Positions 19,992-31,722 are shown, counted from the first letter of the stretch. The stretch: 64,000 nucleotides of DNA from Bradyrhizobium sp. CB82 (GCF_029714405.1 NZ_CP121650.1:9057001-9121000), one strand, 5' to 3'. A program made the numbers and translations. Notes: a model not told the origin generated them from the sequence alone.

Positions 19992-21251
19992 ATGACTGGC
20001 ATCACCGACATTCGAGAGATGAAGGCGCGCATCGTCGTGTTCGGGGTCGGCGGCGCCGGCGGCAATGCCGTCAACAACATGATCACGGCCGGGCTGGAGG
20101 GGGTCGACTTCGTCGTCGCCAACACCGACGCGCAGGCGCTGGCGATGTCGAAGGCCAGGCGCCTCATCCAGCTGGGCACCCAGGTGACCAAAGGCCTTGG
20201 CGCCGGCTCGCAGCCCGAACTGGGACGCGCCGCGGCCGAAGAGGTCATCGATACGATCCGCGAACATCTGACCGGCGCACACATGGTGTTCGTGACGGCC
20301 GGCATGGGCGGCGGCACCGGCACCGGGGCTGCGCCCGTTATCGCCCGGACCGCGCGCGAGCTCGGCATTCTCACCATCGGCGTGGTCACAAAGCCATTCT
20401 ATTTCGAGGGCCAGCGCCGCATGCGCTCCGCCGAAACCGGCATCGAGGAGTTGCTGAACACGGTCGACACCCTCTTGATCATCCCGAACCAGAACCTGTT
20501 CCGGGTGGCCAGCGCGAAGACCACCTTCGCCGATGCCTTCGCCCTTGCCGATCAGGTGCTTTATTCGGGCGTGGCCTGCATCAGCGACCTCATCGTCAAG
20601 GAAGGCCTCATCAATCTCGACTTTGCCGATGTTCTCTCCGTCATGCGGGAGAAGGGCAAGGCCATGATGGGACGGGGCGAGGCATCCGGCGAGAAGCGCG
20701 TGCTCGCCGCTGCTGTCGCCGCAATCTCCAATCCGTTGATCGAGAACCCCTCGATCAAGCGCGCCAGTGGCCTCATCATCTCCATCACCGGCGGCAAGGA
20801 TCTCATGCTGTACGAAGTCGACGAAGCCGCGACCCGCATTCGCGACGAGGCTGACCCTGACGCCAACATCATCGTCGGCGCGTCCTTCGATGAAAGCCTT
20901 GAAGGCATCGTCCGCGTCTCGGTGGTGGCGACCGGCATCGACAATCTCGACCCGGCGCAAGAGACGCCGGCCGCGGAAAGCCCACTCACGCAGCTCGCCG
21001 GCAGGCTGCGCAACGACAGCCGCCGCATCGCCGATCGCATCGAGCGCAGTGCACCGCTGCCGCAAGTCGAGAGCCCGCCGCTCCGCCCCGCGGCCCGCGC
21101 CCCCCTAGGCCAACCGGCAAGGCCGAATCCGGAACATGCGCGCCCCGCGGCCGATCGGCCGCTCGATCCTTACGGCCGCTCCTCTGCGCGCAATGCGACC
21201 GACGACGGCATTCTCGACATCCCGGCCTTCCTGCGCCGCACCGCCAACTGA
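19992..21251 (+). CDS. FtsZ paralogue (second, short FtsZ)
   Basis: A 419-residue tubulin-family GTPase. It has [14 protein letters not shown], the tubulin signature [13 protein letters not shown] (about residue 105), the synergy-loop region and GLIISITGG. The C-terminal linker is only about 90 residues and ends with [13 protein letters not shown], matching the conserved peptide that binds FtsA and other partners. The main ftsZ of these bacteria has a longer linker and lies in the division cluster with ftsA; no such genes are here, so this is most likely the second FtsZ known in rhizobia. It could modulate ring assembly. Confidence 0.88.
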   Translation: MTGITDIREMKARIVVFGVGGAGGNAVNNMITAGLEGVDFVVANTDAQALAMSKARRLIQLGTQVTKGLGAGSQPELGRAAAEEVIDTIREHLTGAHMVFVTAGMGGGTGTGAAPVIARTARELGILTIGVVTKPFYFEGQRRMRSAETGIEELLNTVDTLLIIPNQNLFRVASAKTTFADAFALADQVLYSGVACISDLIVKEGLINLDFADVLSVMREKGKAMMGRGEASGEKRVLAAAVAAISNPLIENPSIKRASGLIISITGGKDLMLYEVDEAATRIRDEADPDANIIVGASFDESLEGIVRVSVVATGIDNLDPAQETPAAESPLTQLAGRLRNDSRRIADRIERSAPLPQVESPPLRPAARAPLGQPARPNPEHARPAADRPLDPYGRSSARNATDDGILDIPAFLRRTAN

Positions 21252-21306
21252 GCGGGCGCGAGGGGGGAGTCACTTGCCTGGCGACCAGCGAGCCCAACAA
21301 CAGATC

Positions 21307-21419
21307 GTCATCCCGGGGCGCGACGAAGTCCCGAGCCCGGGATCCATCGGACCGCGGTGACTGTTGAGCAATGGATTCCGGGCCCGCGCCAAGAGGCGCG
21401 CCCCGGAATGACGGAGCAA
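21307..21419. repeat. Palindromic repeat related to family B
   Basis: The unit begins CGTCATCCCGGGGCGCG and ends CGCGCCCCGGAATGACG, two halves that are inverted and flank GGATCCAT and AATGGATTCC. It has the same architecture as family B but different arms. Together with 21503-21640 it occupies most of the 443-base gap after ftsZ. Confidence 0.75.
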
Positions 21420-21502
21420 AACAACAACTCTCCAATGCCGGAAATGGACCTCTGCGACGCGGCTTCAGAACGTTTTGGCCTGAGTCCAGGCCACGAAGCA
21501 GG

Positions 21503-21640
21503 CGCGCTCCCTCTCCCGCTTGCGGGAGAGGGTGGGGGAGAGGCTGTTTCCGCATCGGGAGTCTTCAGAGAGCCCCCACCCGCGCCTTCGGCGCGACCTC
21601 CCCGCAAGCGGGAGAGGTTGAGCGAGCCCGCGGCTCGCAT
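21503..21640. repeat. Family A repeat, copy 1
   Basis: Starts with the palindrome CTCTCCCGCTTGCGGGAGAG, contains the conserved middle CCCCCACCCGCGCCTTCGGC and ends with CCCGCAAGCGGGAGAGGTTG. Copies in the same orientation are at 31723-31880 and 41552-41708, and a degenerate one at 42870-42992. Confidence 0.9.
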
Positions 21641-21694
21641 CGATTCAACCAAGCGCCATTCTGCTCCGAGAGTCCGTGTGCGCAGCGCGCGGCT

Positions 21695-22363
21695 TCACGC
21701 TGCCGTGCTACGCGGGTTCTCCGCTGGTTCCTTTTTGTCCGCCTCCTTGTCGCGAGACAGCCATGCCGGGAAACGTAGCAGGCGATCTATACTCTCTTTC
21801 GGCGGTTCGACGGGCGGCACGATGGGCGCATCATGGACCGAACTCGGCAGATCCAGTGCAGCCTGGCCGGCTCGCACCGCATCCGCGCGCTGATCCAGTT
21901 CGCGCAACAGGGGATCGAGCACGCTGTCGATTTCGGTCGCCACCGACAACAGGAAACTATTGAGCTCGCGGGCCTCGGGCACGACGGCCGCGGCCGGCTC
22001 GATCGCCTTGGAGAGACCATCGACGACGGGTGCAAACGCGCCGGCGGCGTGCTTGATTCGCGTTTTGATCGCTTCGATTTCGCTCAAGACGCGATCACGC
22101 TCCCGCCTTTGCTTCTCCTCCGAAAGGCGGGCTTCAATTTCAGCGATCTGAGCTGTCAGGGTCGTGGCTTCGGATGCAAGGGCATCGCGTCTTCCGCGCA
22201 CGCGATCCAGATCGCGGCTGAGATTGTCCACTAAGTCGTCCTTTCCGAACATTGTTTTGCTCCGTAGGACAGCCGTAGCGCGAACCGCCAGCCTCGCAAC
22301 CGAATGAAAGGCTGGATCGGCCGAAACAGGCATCAACTTCGGTCGCGTCACATGGGCCGACAT
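21695..22363 (-). CDS. Coiled-coil protein of unknown function
   Basis: Up to 222 residues. The middle (about 40-115) is a strong coiled coil (DNLSRDLDRVRGRRDAL, IEARLSEEKQRRERDRVLSEIEAIKTRI), followed by a helical region (PEARELNSFLLSVATEIDSVLDPLLRELD) and a Pro-rich, charged tail. There is no signal or membrane segment. ATG 22363 has GGGGGATC upstream; ATG 22252 (MFGKDDLVDNL) preceded by CGGAG is an alternative. It lies divergent to DUF2235 and convergent to the ftsZ paralogue. No known family was recognised. Confidence 0.65.
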   Translation of the reverse strand: MSAHVTRPKLMPVSADPAFHSVARLAVRATAVLRSKTMFGKDDLVDNLSRDLDRVRGRRDALASEATTLTAQIAEIEARLSEEKQRRERDRVLSEIEAIKTRIKHAAGAFAPVVDGLSKAIEPAAAVVPEARELNSFLLSVATEIDSVLDPLLRELDQRADAVRAGQAALDLPSSVHDAPIVPPVEPPKESIDRLLRFPAWLSRDKEADKKEPAENPRSTAA

Positions 22364-22493
22364 GGTGATCCCCCAATCGTCCACATTAGGCGACCGGATG
22401 GTTAACAAGTGGTTAATTTCAACAGCCGATGCGGCAATGGGGGCGCTCTTCGGCTATACTCGCCCCGGTAGCATCACCGGAGGGGACGCTTCG

Positions 22494-23807
22494 ATGGAGC
22501 ACGAGGCCAGAAACGAATCCAGGACAGAGCCAAAAAACATCGTCATCTGCTGCGACGGCACGGGCAACGAGATCAGCGAGAACATCTCCAATGTGCTGAA
22601 GCTCTATCGCTGCCTGCGCAAGACCGACAGGACCCGGCCGCGGCAGCTCGTGTTCTATGATCCCGGCGTCGGCACGGTGACGGAGCCGACGACGTGGCAC
22701 CGCTGGAAGGCCAACGTCAACCTGGTGCTGGGGCTCGCCACCGGCTACGGGCTCGATGACAACGTGCTCGCGGCCTATTGCTTCCTGGTTCAGCATTACG
22801 CGCCGGGCGACCAGATCTATTTGTTCGGCTTCTCGCGCGGCGCCTACACCGTGCGGGCGCTGGCGGGACTGATCCACAAGGTGGGGCTGATCGCGCCCGA
22901 ACAGGCGAACCTCGCCGGCTCGGGCCTGATCGCCTACAAGCAATATTCGGGCACTGGGCGCGGCAATGACCTGCCCGATCTCGCCGATGCCGGCAGCGAC
23001 GAGGACGGGCCGCTGCCGACCGACCGCTTCGATCTCGCCGCGCAGTTCGCGCGCATCACCTCCTCGCGCTGGCCGACGATCCGCTTCATTGGCGTGTGGG
23101 ACACGGTTGCGAGCGTGATCGTGCCGCGGCCGGACCGGCTGTATTGGCCGAGCCTGGAGGAGCTGGCGTTCACGCTCGCCAACCCGAGCGTGAAGATCTT
23201 TCGCCAGGCGATCGCGATCGACGAGCGACGCTGCATGTTCCGCCTGAAGGAGTGGATCGAGCCGCAGCAGTTCTGGAGCAACCGCTTCGTTCCCGATGAG
23301 AAGAAGGAGCCGCAGGACATCCTGCAGGTGTACTTCGCGGGCTGCCATTGCGACGTCGGCGGCGGCTATGCCGAGCGCGAATCGGGCCTGTCGAAATATC
23401 CGCTCCTGTGGATGATCGACGAGGCGATCAAGGCGGGGCTGCACTTCAACCCGCGCACGGTCAACCAGCTCGCCTGGGGCGTCCAGCGCAAGAACAGCCC
23501 GTTCAGCTATGTCGCGCCCAGCGTGAAGGGCGAGATGCACGATTCGATGACGCCGGCCTGGCGCCTGCTCGAATACATTCCGAAAAGCGCGACCTACAAG
23601 GAATGGCCGGAGCGGCAGGTCTATTTCGGCTTCTACATCCCCGACTGCGAGCCGCGCGTCATCCCCGCAGGCGCGCATGTGCATGAGAGCGTGGTGCAGC
23701 GGATGGCTGACGTGCCTGAGTACAGGCCGGTGAATCTGCCGAAGGATTTCGTGACCGTGCCGATGCCGGTGGGGCCGCAGGCGCCGACGAGTGTTGAGGC
23801 GGCGTGA
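22494..23807 (+). CDS. DUF2235 alpha/beta-hydrolase-like protein
   Basis: A 437-residue DUF2235 protein. NIVICCDGTGNEI near the start is the family opening, and the lipase-type nucleophile elbow GFSRGAYTVRALAGLI (GxSxG) lies at about residue 113. Late blocks FIGVWDTVASV and CHCDVGGGYAE supply the probable catalytic acid and histidine environment. DUF2235 hydrolases include type VI secretion phospholipase effectors (Tle class), but no secretion gene is adjacent, so a housekeeping role is as likely. GGAGGGG precedes the ATG. A truncated 5' copy sits 3.5 kb upstream. Confidence 0.85.
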   Translation: MEHEARNESRTEPKNIVICCDGTGNEISENISNVLKLYRCLRKTDRTRPRQLVFYDPGVGTVTEPTTWHRWKANVNLVLGLATGYGLDDNVLAAYCFLVQHYAPGDQIYLFGFSRGAYTVRALAGLIHKVGLIAPEQANLAGSGLIAYKQYSGTGRGNDLPDLADAGSDEDGPLPTDRFDLAAQFARITSSRWPTIRFIGVWDTVASVIVPRPDRLYWPSLEELAFTLANPSVKIFRQAIAIDERRCMFRLKEWIEPQQFWSNRFVPDEKKEPQDILQVYFAGCHCDVGGGYAERESGLSKYPLLWMIDEAIKAGLHFNPRTVNQLAWGVQRKNSPFSYVAPSVKGEMHDSMTPAWRLLEYIPKSATYKEWPERQVYFGFYIPDCEPRVIPAGAHVHESVVQRMADVPEYRPVNLPKDFVTVPMPVGPQAPTSVEAA

Positions 23808-23834
23808 GGGGCGTGAGCGCGCCACACGAACGCT

Positions 23835-23995
23835 GCGTTCCCTCCCCCCTTGCGGGGGAGGGCTAGGGAAGGGGTGCCACGCGACACACTCTCTCCGCGT
23901 TGATCGACGCTGCTGTTGCCGTCGCTCGCGTACGGCCGAGACCTTTTGCTGGGCTACCCCCTCCCCGCCCTCCCCGCAAGGGGGAGGGAGCAGAG
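23835..23995. repeat. Inverted repeat pair related to family A
   Basis: CCCTCCCCCTTGCGGGGGAGGG near 23838-23863 and CCCTCCCCGCAAGGGGGAGGG near 23969-23990 are arms of a larger inverted structure, like the two ends of family A but without the conserved middle. The gap 23808-24151 otherwise shows no gene. Confidence 0.65.
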
Positions 23996-24151
23996 CGGAG
24001 CAAGGCGAGGGAGCAGAGCGCCGCGCCTGGCTAATGCTTCCTTAATCGCATCGAAGAATCGCTAAAATTCTCCGCCACGCCTTAGCATGATGGTGCGACA
24101 CTCTGTTCCATTCTTTCCCGAAACGCATTTCGCGTGAGGAGGACGAGCGAC

Positions 24152-24400
24152 ATGCAGCATCAGCGTCGATTTGCCCGCGTCAAGCCGAGCGGGCTGGTAT
24201 CGCGACAGGCCAAGATCATCACCGACCCGAAGGCGCCGGTGATCAACTGCACGCTGATCGACTATTCGCCGGGCGGCGCCTGCGTCGATCTCGGCGGCCA
24301 GGTCAAAATCCCCGACCGCTTCGAGCTGCTGCACGTCAACACGCGCAAGCGCTGCCGGGTGGCGTGGAAGCGCGGGACGCGGGTGGGCGTGGTGTTTTAG
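24152..24400 (+). CDS. PilZ domain protein
   Basis: An 82-residue single-domain PilZ protein. The cyclic-di-GMP motifs are both present: RRFAR (RxxxR) at about residue 5 and DYSPGG (D/N-x-S-x-x-G) at about 39. It probably binds c-di-GMP and acts on an unknown partner. GAGGAGG lies 13 bases before the ATG. Confidence 0.85.
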   Translation: MQHQRRFARVKPSGLVSRQAKIITDPKAPVINCTLIDYSPGGACVDLGGQVKIPDRFELLHVNTRKRCRVAWKRGTRVGVVF

Positions 24401-24468
24401 GGGGCTCGATGCACGGAGCGGGCCAGATTCTCCATCGTCGTCCCGGCGAAGGAATTTGTGGCGCGCGT

Positions 24469-24876
24469 CTACTTCCGCCACCTCGCCTTCGCGCCCGCGA
24501 CGATCTGCATCGCGACGCCGGCGATCCAGCCGAGGAGGACGAGCCAGGTCCACAGGATATGCGGCTCCTCGCGCAGCACGATGACGCCGACGGAGACGAA
24601 GGCAGTCAGCGTGGCGCAGAAGGTGCCGGCCGAGCTCAAAAATTCCGCGGCGTCGATGCGAGAATGCGCGTCGTCGAACGGCATCTGCGGCGTGTCGATG
24701 CCGAGATAGAAGCCGGCGGCGCCGAGGATCATCATCAGCAGCAGAAAACCCTGCGTGGTCAGCATTGGGATCGTCGATCCCACATAGGCGCCAACGAACA
24801 GGCCGCATGCCGCCCCCGCGAGTGCCAGCCCGCAACGCTCCAGCACGTGGGCAGACTTCCGGACACCATAGCGCAT
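24469..24876 (-). CDS. Small integral membrane protein, unknown function
   Basis: A 135-residue protein with about four hydrophobic segments: residues 16-34 (LALAGAACGLFVGAYVG), 40-58 (TTQGFLLLMMILGAAGFYLG), 82-99 and 108-127 (LWTWLVLLGWIAGVAMQIVAG), ending in basic ARWRK. A hydrophilic loop with DDAHSRIDAAEF lies between the second and third. I do not recognise the family. It stands convergent to the PilZ gene. Confidence 0.6.
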   Translation of the reverse strand: MRYGVRKSAHVLERCGLALAGAACGLFVGAYVGSTIPMLTTQGFLLLMMILGAAGFYLGIDTPQMPFDDAHSRIDAAEFLSSAGTFCATLTAFVSVGVIVLREEPHILWTWLVLLGWIAGVAMQIVAGAKARWRK

Positions 24877-25074
24877 GGCAGGCCTCGCGGGGTTTTGCGC
24901 CAGCGAGGTTAGGCTAATTCGGCTGATGGCGGAAGGTAAGTAGAGTCACGGAGGGGTGATGTGTGAGGGGTGAGAAGCGCGAGCGGCGGCGCCACACCTT
25001 CATCGGCCGTCGGGACGATGGTTGCGATCGGGGCGGCGCTGTTGCGTCACGCGTAGCGCGCATTTGGAGCCCCC

Positions 25075-26187
<1,113 letters not shown>

Positions 26188-26335
26188 GCGAAGAGCTCCG
26201 GGATGGAGGGGCGATGAGCGGGAAGTGTAATGGGCGGGGGCCGGAATGCTAGCCGCGCGGAAGGAATGGCTGGCCAGCGGCATAGTGCATTGCGCTGGCG
26301 GGGGGCGGCCGGCGGATTTGGCACAGGCCGCGCCA

Positions 26336-27412
26336 CTATTCCACCAGCGTGAACTGCAACAGCAGCGTGCGCTGGAGCAGCGAAAAATTGTCGTCGGAGA
26401 CGAGCGTCAGCACGGTCTCGCCATCGGCACTGACGTGGGCGTCGATGCCTTCCATGTTGTCGATCTCGTGGCCGAGATCGGCGGCGAAGAGCTCGGGCCC
26501 GTCGACCAGCGCGCCCGGCGCGATCGACTTCAGCTGGAGCGCGCGGATGCGGATGTTGACGCCGGTGAACCAGGAGAATTTGCGTTCCAAAACCAGAAGC
26601 TCGCCGGACGGCAGCAGCACCGCATCGCTGATGTCGAAATTCTCGGTGCGGCGCACGCTGAACTGGCCGGGCGAGGGACCGCCGATCAAGAACGCGATCA
26701 GATTGCCGTCGCGGTCGAGCCCGCGCTCGGAGAAAGCGATCAGCGTGCCGGCCAAAGGCCGCCCCTTGGGCACGAACACCATCCCCTCGAGCCCCTTGTT
26801 GTACGGCAGCTTCTTCGCCGCCGGCGGCAACGGCAGCACCTCGCCGCGCGCCTGCGTAAATCCTTTCGCGAAATCGAAACGCATCAGCGCATTGACGCGC
26901 TCGAGCCCGACATAAACGAGGGAGCCGTCGAGCGCGATCGATTCGGTGTCGTACCAGAGGCGTTTCTCGGTGATCGGCCGCCCCTCTGCATTCAGCATCG
27001 GCGCGGCCTCGACGTTATCGAGCCCGACCATGTCGCGCCCGGAATAGCGGATCGTCCCGCTGAACCATGCGCCCTGATCGGAGATCGCGATGAAGCGCTC
27101 GCCTTGGGTATCGAGGAAGCGGATGCCGGAGAGGCCGCCAAAACCGCGATAGGGCGAAGTCAGCACCAGGCCGCTGCGATACTCCAGCGCGCCGAAGCGG
27201 GTGCGCGCGCGGTCGCGCGGCTCGAACGCGGTAATTGGCCGCGCGTTGACCTCGAGGCTGACAGTCTCGGTGACGGTGTGTCCGGCCTGGCCGGCAAATT
27301 TCGGCGGCGGCTGGGTCGCGGGCTGAGCGCGCGCAGCTGCGGGAAACGCTGATATCGCGGCTCCCGCCGCCGCATGGCCGAGGAATTTGCGGCGGGAGAA
27401 ATACGCGGTCAC
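26336..27412 (-). CDS. Esterase-like activity of phytase family protein, Tat-type signal
   Basis: A 358-residue exported protein. The N-terminus [24 protein letters not shown] is a twin-arginine type signal, so it is folded before export to the periplasm. The body matches the phytase-like esterase family (PF13449): [22 protein letters not shown], then LGLEGMV-type block ([16 protein letters not shown]) and [27 protein letters not shown]. It overlaps cobT by ATGA, so it is in the cobS-cobT transcription unit although no link to cobalamin is known. Confidence 0.82.
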   Translation of the reverse strand: MTAYFSRRKFLGHAAAGAAISAFPAAARAQPATQPPPKFAGQAGHTVTETVSLEVNARPITAFEPRDRARTRFGALEYRSGLVLTSPYRGFGGLSGIRFLDTQGERFIAISDQGAWFSGTIRYSGRDMVGLDNVEAAPMLNAEGRPITEKRLWYDTESIALDGSLVYVGLERVNALMRFDFAKGFTQARGEVLPLPPAAKKLPYNKGLEGMVFVPKGRPLAGTLIAFSERGLDRDGNLIAFLIGGPSPGQFSVRRTENFDISDAVLLPSGELLVLERKFSWFTGVNIRIRALQLKSIAPGALVDGPELFAADLGHEIDNMEGIDAHVSADGETVLTLVSDDNFSLLQRTLLLQFTLVE

Positions 27413-29313
27413 GAATGCAGTTTGCGGCGCGGCCGGCTCGGGGCTTGCGCGGGCGCCGAGTGCGTCTCGCTGAACAGCTCGGCGAGCTTTTCGGTGATGG
27501 CGCCGCCAAGCTCTTCCGCGTCCACGATCGTCACCGCGCGGCGGTAGTAGCGCGTAACGTCATGACCGATGCCGATCGCGATCAGCTCCACCGGCGAACG
27601 CGTCTCGATCTCCTCGATGATGTGCCGCAGGTGCCGCTCGAGATAGTTGCCGGGATTAACCGACAGCGTGGAATCGTCGACCGGCGCGCCGTCCGAGATC
27701 ATCATCAGGATCTTGCGCTGCTCGGTTCGGCCGAGCAGGCGCTTGTGCGCCCAGTCGAGCGCCTCGCCGTCGATGTTCTCCTTGAGCAGCCCCTCGCGCA
27801 TCATCAGCCCGAGATTTTTTCGCGCACGACGCCACGGCGCATCGGCGGATTTGTAGATGATGTGGCGGAGATCATTCAGGCGGCCGGGATTGGCCGGCTT
27901 GCCGGCGGCAAGCCACGCTTCGCGCGACTGCCCGCCCTTCCAGGCGCGGGTGGTGAAGCCGAGAATCTCGACCTTGACGCCGCAACGCTCCAGCGTGCGC
28001 GCCAGGATGTCGGCGCAGGTCGCCGCCACCGTGATCGGGCGTCCCCGCATCGAGCCGGAATTGTCGAGCAGCAGCGTCACCACGGTGTCGCGGAAGGTCG
28101 CCTCCTTCTCACGCATGAAGGACAGCGGGTGATAGGGATCGGTCACCACGCGCGACAGGCGCGCGGGATCCAGAATGCCCTCTTCGAGGTCGAACTCCCA
28201 GGCGCGATTCTGCTGCGCCATCAGGCGGCGCTGCAAGCGGTTGGCGAGGCGCGCGACGATGCCTTGCAGATGCGCGAGCTGCTTGTCGAGGTAAGAGCGC
28301 AGCCGCTCCAATTCGTCATGGTCGCAGAGGTCTTCGGCGGCGATCACCTCGTCGAACTTCGGCGCGAAGGCGTGGTATTCCGGCCCGCGCGGCTCGTTGG
28401 CCCCGCGCGAATTCGGCCTCGTCGCTTCCCCCGGCGTCTCGTCGTCGCCGAGTTCGCCGTCGTCGAACGTGTCCGATGTCGAGGCCTGCGCGCTTTCCAT
28501 CGCGCTCTCGGAGAGTTCTTCCGTCGTCGCCTGTGCCTGGTCGGCGCTCATCTCCTGCGCGGCATCGGAATCGGGCGAGCCCTCCGCCCCGGCCTGATCG
28601 TTGTCGCCGTCGCGGTTGTCGTCCTGATTGTCGTCCTCGTCGGAATCGGCATTGCGCTCGTCACCGAGGTCGAGCGCGGACAACAGGTCATGCACGGCAT
28701 CGCCAAACCTGGTCTGGTCCTCGACCAGCCGATCCAGACGATCCAGCCGCGCGCCGATCCTGTCCTCCAGCGTCGGCCGCCAGAGATCGACCATCTTCTT
28801 CGCCGCCGCCGGCGGCGCCATTCCGGTCAGGCGTTCGCGCACCAGCATGGCGAGCGCATCCGCCAGCGGCGCATCGGCGCGGTCGGTGATCTCGTCGAAC
28901 TTGCCGCGATGGAAATGGTCATCGAGCATTGCGGTGAGGTTTTTTGCCACGCCCGCCATGCGGCGCGCGCCGATCGCCTCGACCCGCGCCTGCTCCACCG
29001 CCTCGAACACGCCGCGCGCCTGCGGATTGCCCGGCATCAGCTTGCGGTGCAGCTTCGGATCGTGACAGGCGAGCTTGAGCGCGATCGAGTCGGCATGGCC
29101 GCGCACGATCGCCGCATCCCGCTTGGTCATCTTCCGCGCCGGTTCGGGCAGCCGCGCCTTGCCCGGCGCAAGGCCGGGGCGCTCGGCGGCAAAGCTGATG
29201 TCGAGCTCGGGCGTCTTGGCGATCGCCTTCAGGCACGACGCCACCGAGCGCTTGAACGGCTCGGTCGGCGCTTCCTTGGTGTTGCGGAATTTCGAGTTGG
29301 ATGTGCTGCTCAT
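27409..29313 (-). CDS. cobT: Aerobic cobaltochelatase subunit CobT
   Basis: A 634-residue CobT. The N-terminal part matches the family ([23 protein letters not shown]), followed by an acidic Asp/Glu/Gln-rich linker (about 200-300) and a C-terminal vWA domain with the MIDAS motif [13 protein letters not shown]. CobN, CobS and CobT insert cobalt into hydrogenobyrinic acid a,c-diamide at the cost of ATP in aerobic B12 synthesis; cobN is not in this window. ATG 29313 overlaps the stop of the GNAT gene by four bases. Confidence 0.93.
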   Translation of the reverse strand: MSSTSNSKFRNTKEAPTEPFKRSVASCLKAIAKTPELDISFAAERPGLAPGKARLPEPARKMTKRDAAIVRGHADSIALKLACHDPKLHRKLMPGNPQARGVFEAVEQARVEAIGARRMAGVAKNLTAMLDDHFHRGKFDEITDRADAPLADALAMLVRERLTGMAPPAAAKKMVDLWRPTLEDRIGARLDRLDRLVEDQTRFGDAVHDLLSALDLGDERNADSDEDDNQDDNRDGDNDQAGAEGSPDSDAAQEMSADQAQATTEELSESAMESAQASTSDTFDDGELGDDETPGEATRPNSRGANEPRGPEYHAFAPKFDEVIAAEDLCDHDELERLRSYLDKQLAHLQGIVARLANRLQRRLMAQQNRAWEFDLEEGILDPARLSRVVTDPYHPLSFMREKEATFRDTVVTLLLDNSGSMRGRPITVAATCADILARTLERCGVKVEILGFTTRAWKGGQSREAWLAAGKPANPGRLNDLRHIIYKSADAPWRRARKNLGLMMREGLLKENIDGEALDWAHKRLLGRTEQRKILMMISDGAPVDDSTLSVNPGNYLERHLRHIIEEIETRSPVELIAIGIGHDVTRYYRRAVTIVDAEELGGAITEKLAELFSETHSAPAQAPSRPRRKLHS

Positions 29314-29720
29314 AGCGACTTCGTAAACCAATGGCGCTTCACGCCGCCCGGATAGCCGTCAATGGCGCCGAATTCTTCGTAGCCGCAGGAGCGGTAGAAG
29401 CCCGGCGCCTGGAAACTCATCGTGTCGAGATAGCAGCGGGTCGCCCCGAACCGTCTCGCCTCGTCCTCGATCGCCGCGATCAGTTTTGTGCCGTGATCCT
29501 TGCCGCGGTATTTCTGCTCGATCCAGAACAGCTGGATGAACAGCACCGTGGTCCAGACCTCACCGACGATCCCGCCGACGATCTTGCCGCGCTCCTTCAG
29601 GGAAATCGCGAGGCGCTTGTACTTCTGCTTCCCCATCTTTTCGGTGTTGTAACCGATGAGCCCGCCGAGCACGGCTTTCTTGGTTGCCCCAATGCTGCGC
29701 TCGACGCTGATGGAGGCCAT
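29310..29720 (-). CDS. GNAT family N-acetyltransferase
   Basis: A 136-residue protein with the GNAT core: [41 protein letters not shown] contains the acetyl-CoA pyrophosphate loop (here [10 protein letters not shown], the R/Q-x-x-G-x-G/A variant) and [16 protein letters not shown] is the typical motif B end. The ATG at 29720 follows cobS by 16 bases, and it overlaps cobT. A GNAT gene between cobS and cobT is seen in related genomes, but its substrate is unknown. Confidence 0.85.
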   Translation of the reverse strand: MASISVERSIGATKKAVLGGLIGYNTEKMGKQKYKRLAISLKERGKIVGGIVGEVWTTVLFIQLFWIEQKYRGKDHGTKLIAAIEDEARRFGATRCYLDTMSFQAPGFYRSCGYEEFGAIDGYPGGVKRHWFTKSL

Positions 29721-29736
29721 TGTTCGGCTATCTGGA

Positions 29737-30735
29737 TCAGCTGAGCGCCACGTTGACCGCCGATTCCGGCAGCTCCGCATTGAAGCAACGCTGGTAGAAC
29801 TCGGCGACCAGGGGACGCTCGAGCTCGTCGCACTTGTTGAGGAAGGTAACGCGGAAGGCGAAGCCGATATCGCCGAAGATGTCGGCATTCTCCGCCCAGG
29901 TGATCACCGTGCGCGGGCTCATCACCGTCGACAGATCGCCATTGGCGAAGGCGTTGCGGGTGAGATCGGCAAGGCGGACCATCTTGTTGACGATGTCGCG
30001 GCCTTCCTGGGTGCGATAGTGCCTGGCCTTCGCCAGCACGATCTCCACTTCCTCGTCATGGCCGAGATAGTTGAGCGTGGTGACGATCGACCAGCGGTCC
30101 ATCTGGCCCTGGTTGATCTGCTGCGTGCCGTGATAGAGGCCCGAGGTATCGCCAAGGCCGACCGTGTTCGCCGTCGAGAACAGGCGGAACGCCGGATGCG
30201 GCTTGATCACCTTGTTCTGGTCCAGGAGCGTCAGGCGGCCGGAGACCTCCAGCACGCGCTGGATCACGAACATCACGTCCGGACGGCCGGCGTCGTATTC
30301 GTCGAACACCAGCGCGACATTGTGCTGGAGCGCCCAGGGCAAGATGCCGTCGCGGAATTCGGTGACCTGCTTGCCGTCCTTGACCACGATCGAGTCCTTG
30401 CCGACGAGGTCGATACGGCTGATGTGGCTGTCGAGGTTGACGCGCACGCAGGGCCAGTTGAGCCGCGCGGCGACCTGCTCGATATGGGTGGATTTACCGG
30501 TGCCGTGATAGCCCGTCACCATGACGCGCCGGTTCTTGGCGAAGCCGGCGAGGATCGCGAGCGTGGTGGCGCGGTCGAAGCGGTAATCGGCATCGGCTTC
30601 GGGCACGTGAGGATCGACTTCGGAATAAGCCGGCACTTCGAGATCGCTGTCGATCCCGAAGACCTGGCGCACCGACACTTTCATGTCGGGCAAACCGTTG
30701 ACTTCCTCAATCTTGGACAGGGCGGCGGTCGTCAT
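29737..30735 (-). CDS. cobS: Aerobic cobaltochelatase subunit CobS
   Basis: A 332-residue AAA+ ATPase. Walker A is [13 protein letters not shown] (about residue 73), Walker [14 protein letters not shown], and sensor 1 lies in FRLFSTANT. The N-terminus with [16 protein letters not shown] is specific to CobS. CobS forms hexamers that work with CobT on CobN. The gene leads a minus-strand unit cobS-GNAT-cobT-phytase-like gene. The 286 bases upstream (30736-31022) contain its promoter and show nothing else. Confidence 0.94.
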   Translation of the reverse strand: MTTAALSKIEEVNGLPDMKVSVRQVFGIDSDLEVPAYSEVDPHVPEADADYRFDRATTLAILAGFAKNRRVMVTGYHGTGKSTHIEQVAARLNWPCVRVNLDSHISRIDLVGKDSIVVKDGKQVTEFRDGILPWALQHNVALVFDEYDAGRPDVMFVIQRVLEVSGRLTLLDQNKVIKPHPAFRLFSTANTVGLGDTSGLYHGTQQINQGQMDRWSIVTTLNYLGHDEEVEIVLAKARHYRTQEGRDIVNKMVRLADLTRNAFANGDLSTVMSPRTVITWAENADIFGDIGFAFRVTFLNKCDELERPLVAEFYQRCFNAELPESAVNVALS

Positions 30736-31022
30736 TCATCCTCCGAGGCCCCGGGCGGTCCCGAGACCAGTTATTTGCACTTTGGCTGCGGCTGGGTGCG
30801 GTTGCGAACCTATCAGAGACCGCAGGCTGGCAGAAGCCCGCGCCCCAATCAAAGTTCCGTTGTCTTTTCATTCAGATAGGCAAGGAACGCTTTTTTTGGA
30901 AGGCTGCCCTGCGAATCGCGCCGAAATTCCATGGCTTTGGGGCCTGCTTTGGCACTTTGGCCGCCCTGCCCTACTTATGTAAGGTCTGAACACCGAAGCC
31001 CCTGCCCGACACAGAGACGGAC

Positions 31023-31682
31023 GTGACGTCCATTCTTGATCCCTTCATCGCGTTTGTCTCGGCCCATGCCTGGCTGGCCTATCTGACCCTGTTCCTCGCG
31101 GCGCTCCTGGAAGCCGTTCCGGTGGTGGGTTCGGTGGTCCCCGGCTCGACCATCATCCTGGCGCTGAGCGCCCTGATTCCGGGCGGTGAACTCCGGCTGC
31201 AATGGGTGTTGCTGGCGGCCGCCTGTGGTGCGGTGCTGGGTGACGGTTCGGCCTACTGGATCGGGCACAAGCAGCAGCGCGAGATCCTCAGCACCTGGCC
31301 GCTGACCAACTATCCCCGCGTGGTCGCGGAGAGCGAGACCTTCTTCCGTCGCTTCGGCACCTGGGCCGTGTTCTTCGCCCGCTTCGTGCCCCCGATCCGC
31401 GCCTTCGTGCCGGTCACGGCCGGCGCGCTCGGTATGCAGCCGGCACGGTTCTACGCCGTGAACATCCCCGCGATCCTGGTCTGGGCGCCGGCCCATGTGC
31501 TGCCCGGCGTGCTCGCGGTCTCCGCGCTGCACGAATACGCCGGACTGCCGCATCATGAGCATGTCGGCAAGCACATCTGGATGTTCACCGTCACCGGCGT
31601 CGCGATCATTCTCGGCCTTACGATCTGGACCATCCGCCGCCGCCACGGCAGCGGTATCGCGCCGGCGAAGCCGGGGGCCTAG
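31023..31682 (+). CDS. DedA family membrane protein
   Basis: A 219-residue inner-membrane protein of the DedA/SNARE-associated family. Signatures are LLEAVPVVGSVVPGSTIILALSAL (residues 28-51), the re-entrant segment DGSAYWIG, and FFARFVPPIRAFVPVTAGALGM, which holds the conserved Arg and Pro residues. DedA proteins act as phospholipid scramblases or undecaprenyl-phosphate flippases. The start is GTG 31023; no ATG fits the hydrophobic N-terminus. It is single. Confidence 0.88.
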   Translation: MTSILDPFIAFVSAHAWLAYLTLFLAALLEAVPVVGSVVPGSTIILALSALIPGGELRLQWVLLAAACGAVLGDGSAYWIGHKQQREILSTWPLTNYPRVVAESETFFRRFGTWAVFFARFVPPIRAFVPVTAGALGMQPARFYAVNIPAILVWAPAHVLPGVLAVSALHEYAGLPHHEHVGKHIWMFTVTGVAIILGLTIWTIRRRHGSGIAPAKPGA

Positions 31683-31722
31683 AAGGTAATGAGATTTGAC
31701 TTGATTGCCGCCTCGAAGGAGG

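Noticed and set aside
22494..23807. Type VI secretion phospholipase effector
   Set aside because: The DUF2235 fold fits, but no vgrG, PAAR, or immunity-like gene is nearby, so an effector role is not supported.
27415..29355. Long plus-strand open frame opposite cobT (646 codons)
   Set aside because: It is the reverse of a well-supported cobT with family motifs; its product is Arg/Gly-rich low-complexity sequence produced by the GC-rich third positions.
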